From NCBI GenBank assembly GCA_041687575.1, contig JAWLBS010000099.1, forward strand, positions 1-14,833: a stretch of DNA of 14,833 nucleotides, read 5' to 3'. The position numbers and the translations under genes are program-made. Source of the stretch: JANYLN01 sp041687575. Its GTDB lineage: Bacteria; Planctomycetota; Phycisphaerae; UBA1845; JANYLN01. The notes below the pieces were generated by a model. The model saw only the letters and a program-made list of their open reading frames with translations. It was not told where the DNA came from and ran no database searches. Below, piece by piece: positions 13,504 to 14,833 of this stretch (positions within the stretch are counted from its first letter, which is position 1; the number at the start of each line of letters is the position of its first letter).

Positions 13504-14559
13504 ATGGCGGATGTCCAGATTGGCAAACTGCTGCTGCCGATCGCGGTGATCGGCGGGGGACTGCTGGCGGGGTACCTGCTGCGGCGGCGACACCTGGCGG
13601 GTCAGCCGGACGGGGAGGGCAACCTGAGCCGGCTGTCTCGGCGGCTGAAGCTGTTCGGCATCGCGGTGCTCAGTCCGCCGGTGGTGCTGATCGCGATGGC
13701 GTCGCGGCCGCTGACGGGCTCCGAGGTCTGGTCGATGTCGCTGCTGGGGGCGATGGCGCTTCTGAGCGGGGCACTGGCCGGGCGGGCGATCATCGCGCTG
13801 CGCCACCCGCCGGACCGGCAGGCGGGGGCGTTTCTCGGCTGCGCGTCCATGACCAACATTTTGAGCTTCGGGGGGCTGATCTGCTTCGTCTTCTGGGGCA
13901 ATTACGGGCTGCAGCTGGTCTACTTGTACAAGCTGTTCGAGCAGGTGCTGTATTTCGGGGTGTTCTACACCTGGTGCAGCATGTACTCGCCGGACCTGCC
14001 GCCGGACCGGCGGGGGGTGATCTCGTCGTTCAAGCGCCACCCGATCACGCTGATACCCATCCTGACGGTGGTCGCGGGCATCCTGCTGAACCTCTGGACC
14101 TATCACACGTACGGGCCCGAGTTCCAGATGCCGGGGCGACTGCTGGCGGTCAACCGCCTGGCCGTGCCGCTGCAGACGCTGCTGATGGCCTTTGCCGTGG
14201 GCCTGACGATGGCGCCGGCCCGGGCGGGCGGTTATCGGACCGAGATCGGACTGATCGCGGGGATCAAATTCGGCGTCTCGCCCGTCATCGTTGCGCTGCT
14301 GGGACTGGGGCTGCTTGGCCTGGGCGTGTTGAGCGAGGCGGGCCTGCGGGTGGCGGTGGTGTTGAGCATGATGCCGGTGGCGTTCAATTCGCTGATCCCG
14401 CCGAGTCTGTACCACCTGGACGAAGACCTGGCCAACTCGTGCTGGATCGCCACGACATGCTGCCTGGTGCTGCTGGTGCCGGTGCTCTATTTCCTGGTGG
14501 GCCCCGGGGCGGAGGGACTGCTGTTCGCCAGCGGGCCCCTGGTGGCGGCGGGGCCATAG
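13504..14559 (+). CDS. AEC-type (auxin efflux carrier-like) permease
   Basis: This 351-residue inner-membrane protein has ten predicted helices at about 8-26, 48-68, 76-97, 107-131, 136-157, 180-199, 217-236, 250-275, 280-301 and 311-333. Two halves of five helices are the topology of the auxin efflux carrier (AEC) family of secondary transporters. QAGAFLGCASMTNILSFGG at 106-124 fits the family's conserved helix-4 region. PVAFNSLIPPSLY at 291-303 fits the helix-9/10 proline region. Bacterial AEC members export or import organic acids such as malate, but the substrate here cannot be told. The ATG at 13504 is chosen because the hydrophobic protein begins there. The preceding ORF extension is G-rich and atypical, and no good ribosome site is seen. 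The last 13 codons are repeated at 14651. Confidence 0.8.
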   Translation: MADVQIGKLLLPIAVIGGGLLAGYLLRRRHLAGQPDGEGNLSRLSRRLKLFGIAVLSPPVVLIAMASRPLTGSEVWSMSLLGAMALLSGALAGRAIIALRHPPDRQAGAFLGCASMTNILSFGGLICFVFWGNYGLQLVYLYKLFEQVLYFGVFYTWCSMYSPDLPPDRRGVISSFKRHPITLIPILTVVAGILLNLWTYHTYGPEFQMPGRLLAVNRLAVPLQTLLMAFAVGLTMAPARAGGYRTEIGLIAGIKFGVSPVIVALLGLGLLGLGVLSEAGLRVAVVLSMMPVAFNSLIPPSLYHLDEDLANSCWIATTCCLVLLVPVLYFLVGPGAEGLLFASGPLVAAGP

Positions 14560-14614
14560 TGCGAGGGTGAAGCACTTTTTGCCAGCGGCTCTGGACGTTC
14601 CGCTCACCCGAAGA

Positions 14615-14650
14615 ATTCCATGGCCGCCAACAGCGCGGCCATGGCACCCG
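14615..14650. terminator. dispersed hairpin, copy 2
   Basis: The sequence is identical over 36 bases to the element at 11731-11766. The 10-bp stem is at 14618-14627/14635-14644 with loop CAACAGC. It lies about 58 bp after the permease stop and just before the duplicated gene tail, again between convergent genes. Confidence 0.65.
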
Positions 14651-14693
14651 ACTGCTGTTCGCCAACGGGCCCCTGGTGGCAGCAGGGCCGTAG
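14651..14693 (+). repeat. duplicated 3' tail of the permease gene
   Basis: These 43 bases match 14517-14559, the last 43 bases of the permease gene including the stop, with four differences, all transitions. Read in the same frame the copy gives LLFANGPLVAAGP and a TAG stop. Three of the four differences are silent and one changes Ser to Asn. The copy starts directly after the hairpin element. It is not a gene by itself. Confidence 0.85.
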
Positions 14694-14701
14694 GTCGACG
14701 A

Positions 14702-14833
14702 TCAGCTCCATTGCTGTTGGCCGCTGTACGAGTGCGGATCGCGGCGCTGCCAGCCCTTGCGGACCTCGCCGAGGCCGTAGACGCAGAACTCGAAGTTCTC
14801 GCTCAGGCGGCGGAGGACCTCGCCGGGGGGCTG
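14702..14833 (-). CDS. 3' end of an unidentified gene, cut by the window edge
   Basis: On the minus strand the frame is open from the right edge for 43 codons to a TGA at 14702-14704. The visible C-terminus has EVLRRLSENFEFCVYGLGEV followed by RKGWQRRDPHSYSGQQQWS. It looks like a real soluble protein, with strong GC-biased third positions and a helix-strand pattern. I cannot name its family from this piece. It is convergent with the permease. Confidence 0.6.
   Translation of the reverse strand, partial: QPPGEVLRRLSENFEFCVYGLGEVRKGWQRRDPHSYSGQQQWS

Overview
The window looks like a fragment of a high-GC genome, most probably a planctomycete (Phycisphaerae-like) and probably a metagenome assembly. 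The planctomycete call is an inference. It rests on the GC-rich coding style, an RHS protein fused to a concanavalin-like domain, a bacterial PolX with a PHP domain, and hairpin-rich intergenic repeats. The assembly call is firmer: a 100-N gap at 9268-9367 has identical 99-bp sequence on both sides.

Layout. 1-3750 is an RHS locus read on the minus strand. In transcription order it holds a decayed RHS remnant (about 3750-3507), a BamE-like lipoprotein (3453-2995), an RHS protein truncated at its 5' end with a lower-GC C-terminal module (2880-931), and a six-helix membrane protein (814-239). The RHS C-terminus carries a LSHSWQDYYAH motif like that of zinc-dependent phospholipase C/Het-C domains. 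The membrane protein is positioned where an immunity gene would be. A short shared motif (GGGGAGCTAACTGAT and variants) sits at both small-gene stop codons and at the point where the RHS reading frame begins.

3751-4930 has no convincing gene. It holds an exactly phased 21-bp array of palindromic ATTCCNGGGAAT cores with 9-bp variable spacers, then about four units of an ~88-bp hairpin repeat, then low-complexity repeats and a strong 16-bp-stem terminator. The ~88-bp repeat recurs at 13070-13355.

4957-8179 (minus) encodes a glycogen/starch-synthase-like glycosyltransferase and a 6-phosphofructokinase, which together suggest storage-sugar and glycolytic metabolism. 8314-8882 (plus) is a toxin-antitoxin pair with an apparently leaderless antitoxin gene and a ParE/RelE toxin broken by an in-frame TGA. 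After the assembly gap come an 84-aa cysteine-rich protein and an intact DNA polymerase X with HhH, polymerase and PHP exonuclease parts (9780-11519). Convergent to it is a deoxyhypusine-synthase-like protein (12881-11775). Then come a ten-helix AEC-type permease (13504-14559), a near-perfect duplicate of its last 43 bp (14651-14693), and the 3' end of an unidentified minus-strand gene at the edge.

The items most worth follow-up are the 21-bp palindromic array, the RHS toxin/immunity candidate with its repeated junction motif, and the duplicated gene tail beside a dispersed hairpin element.
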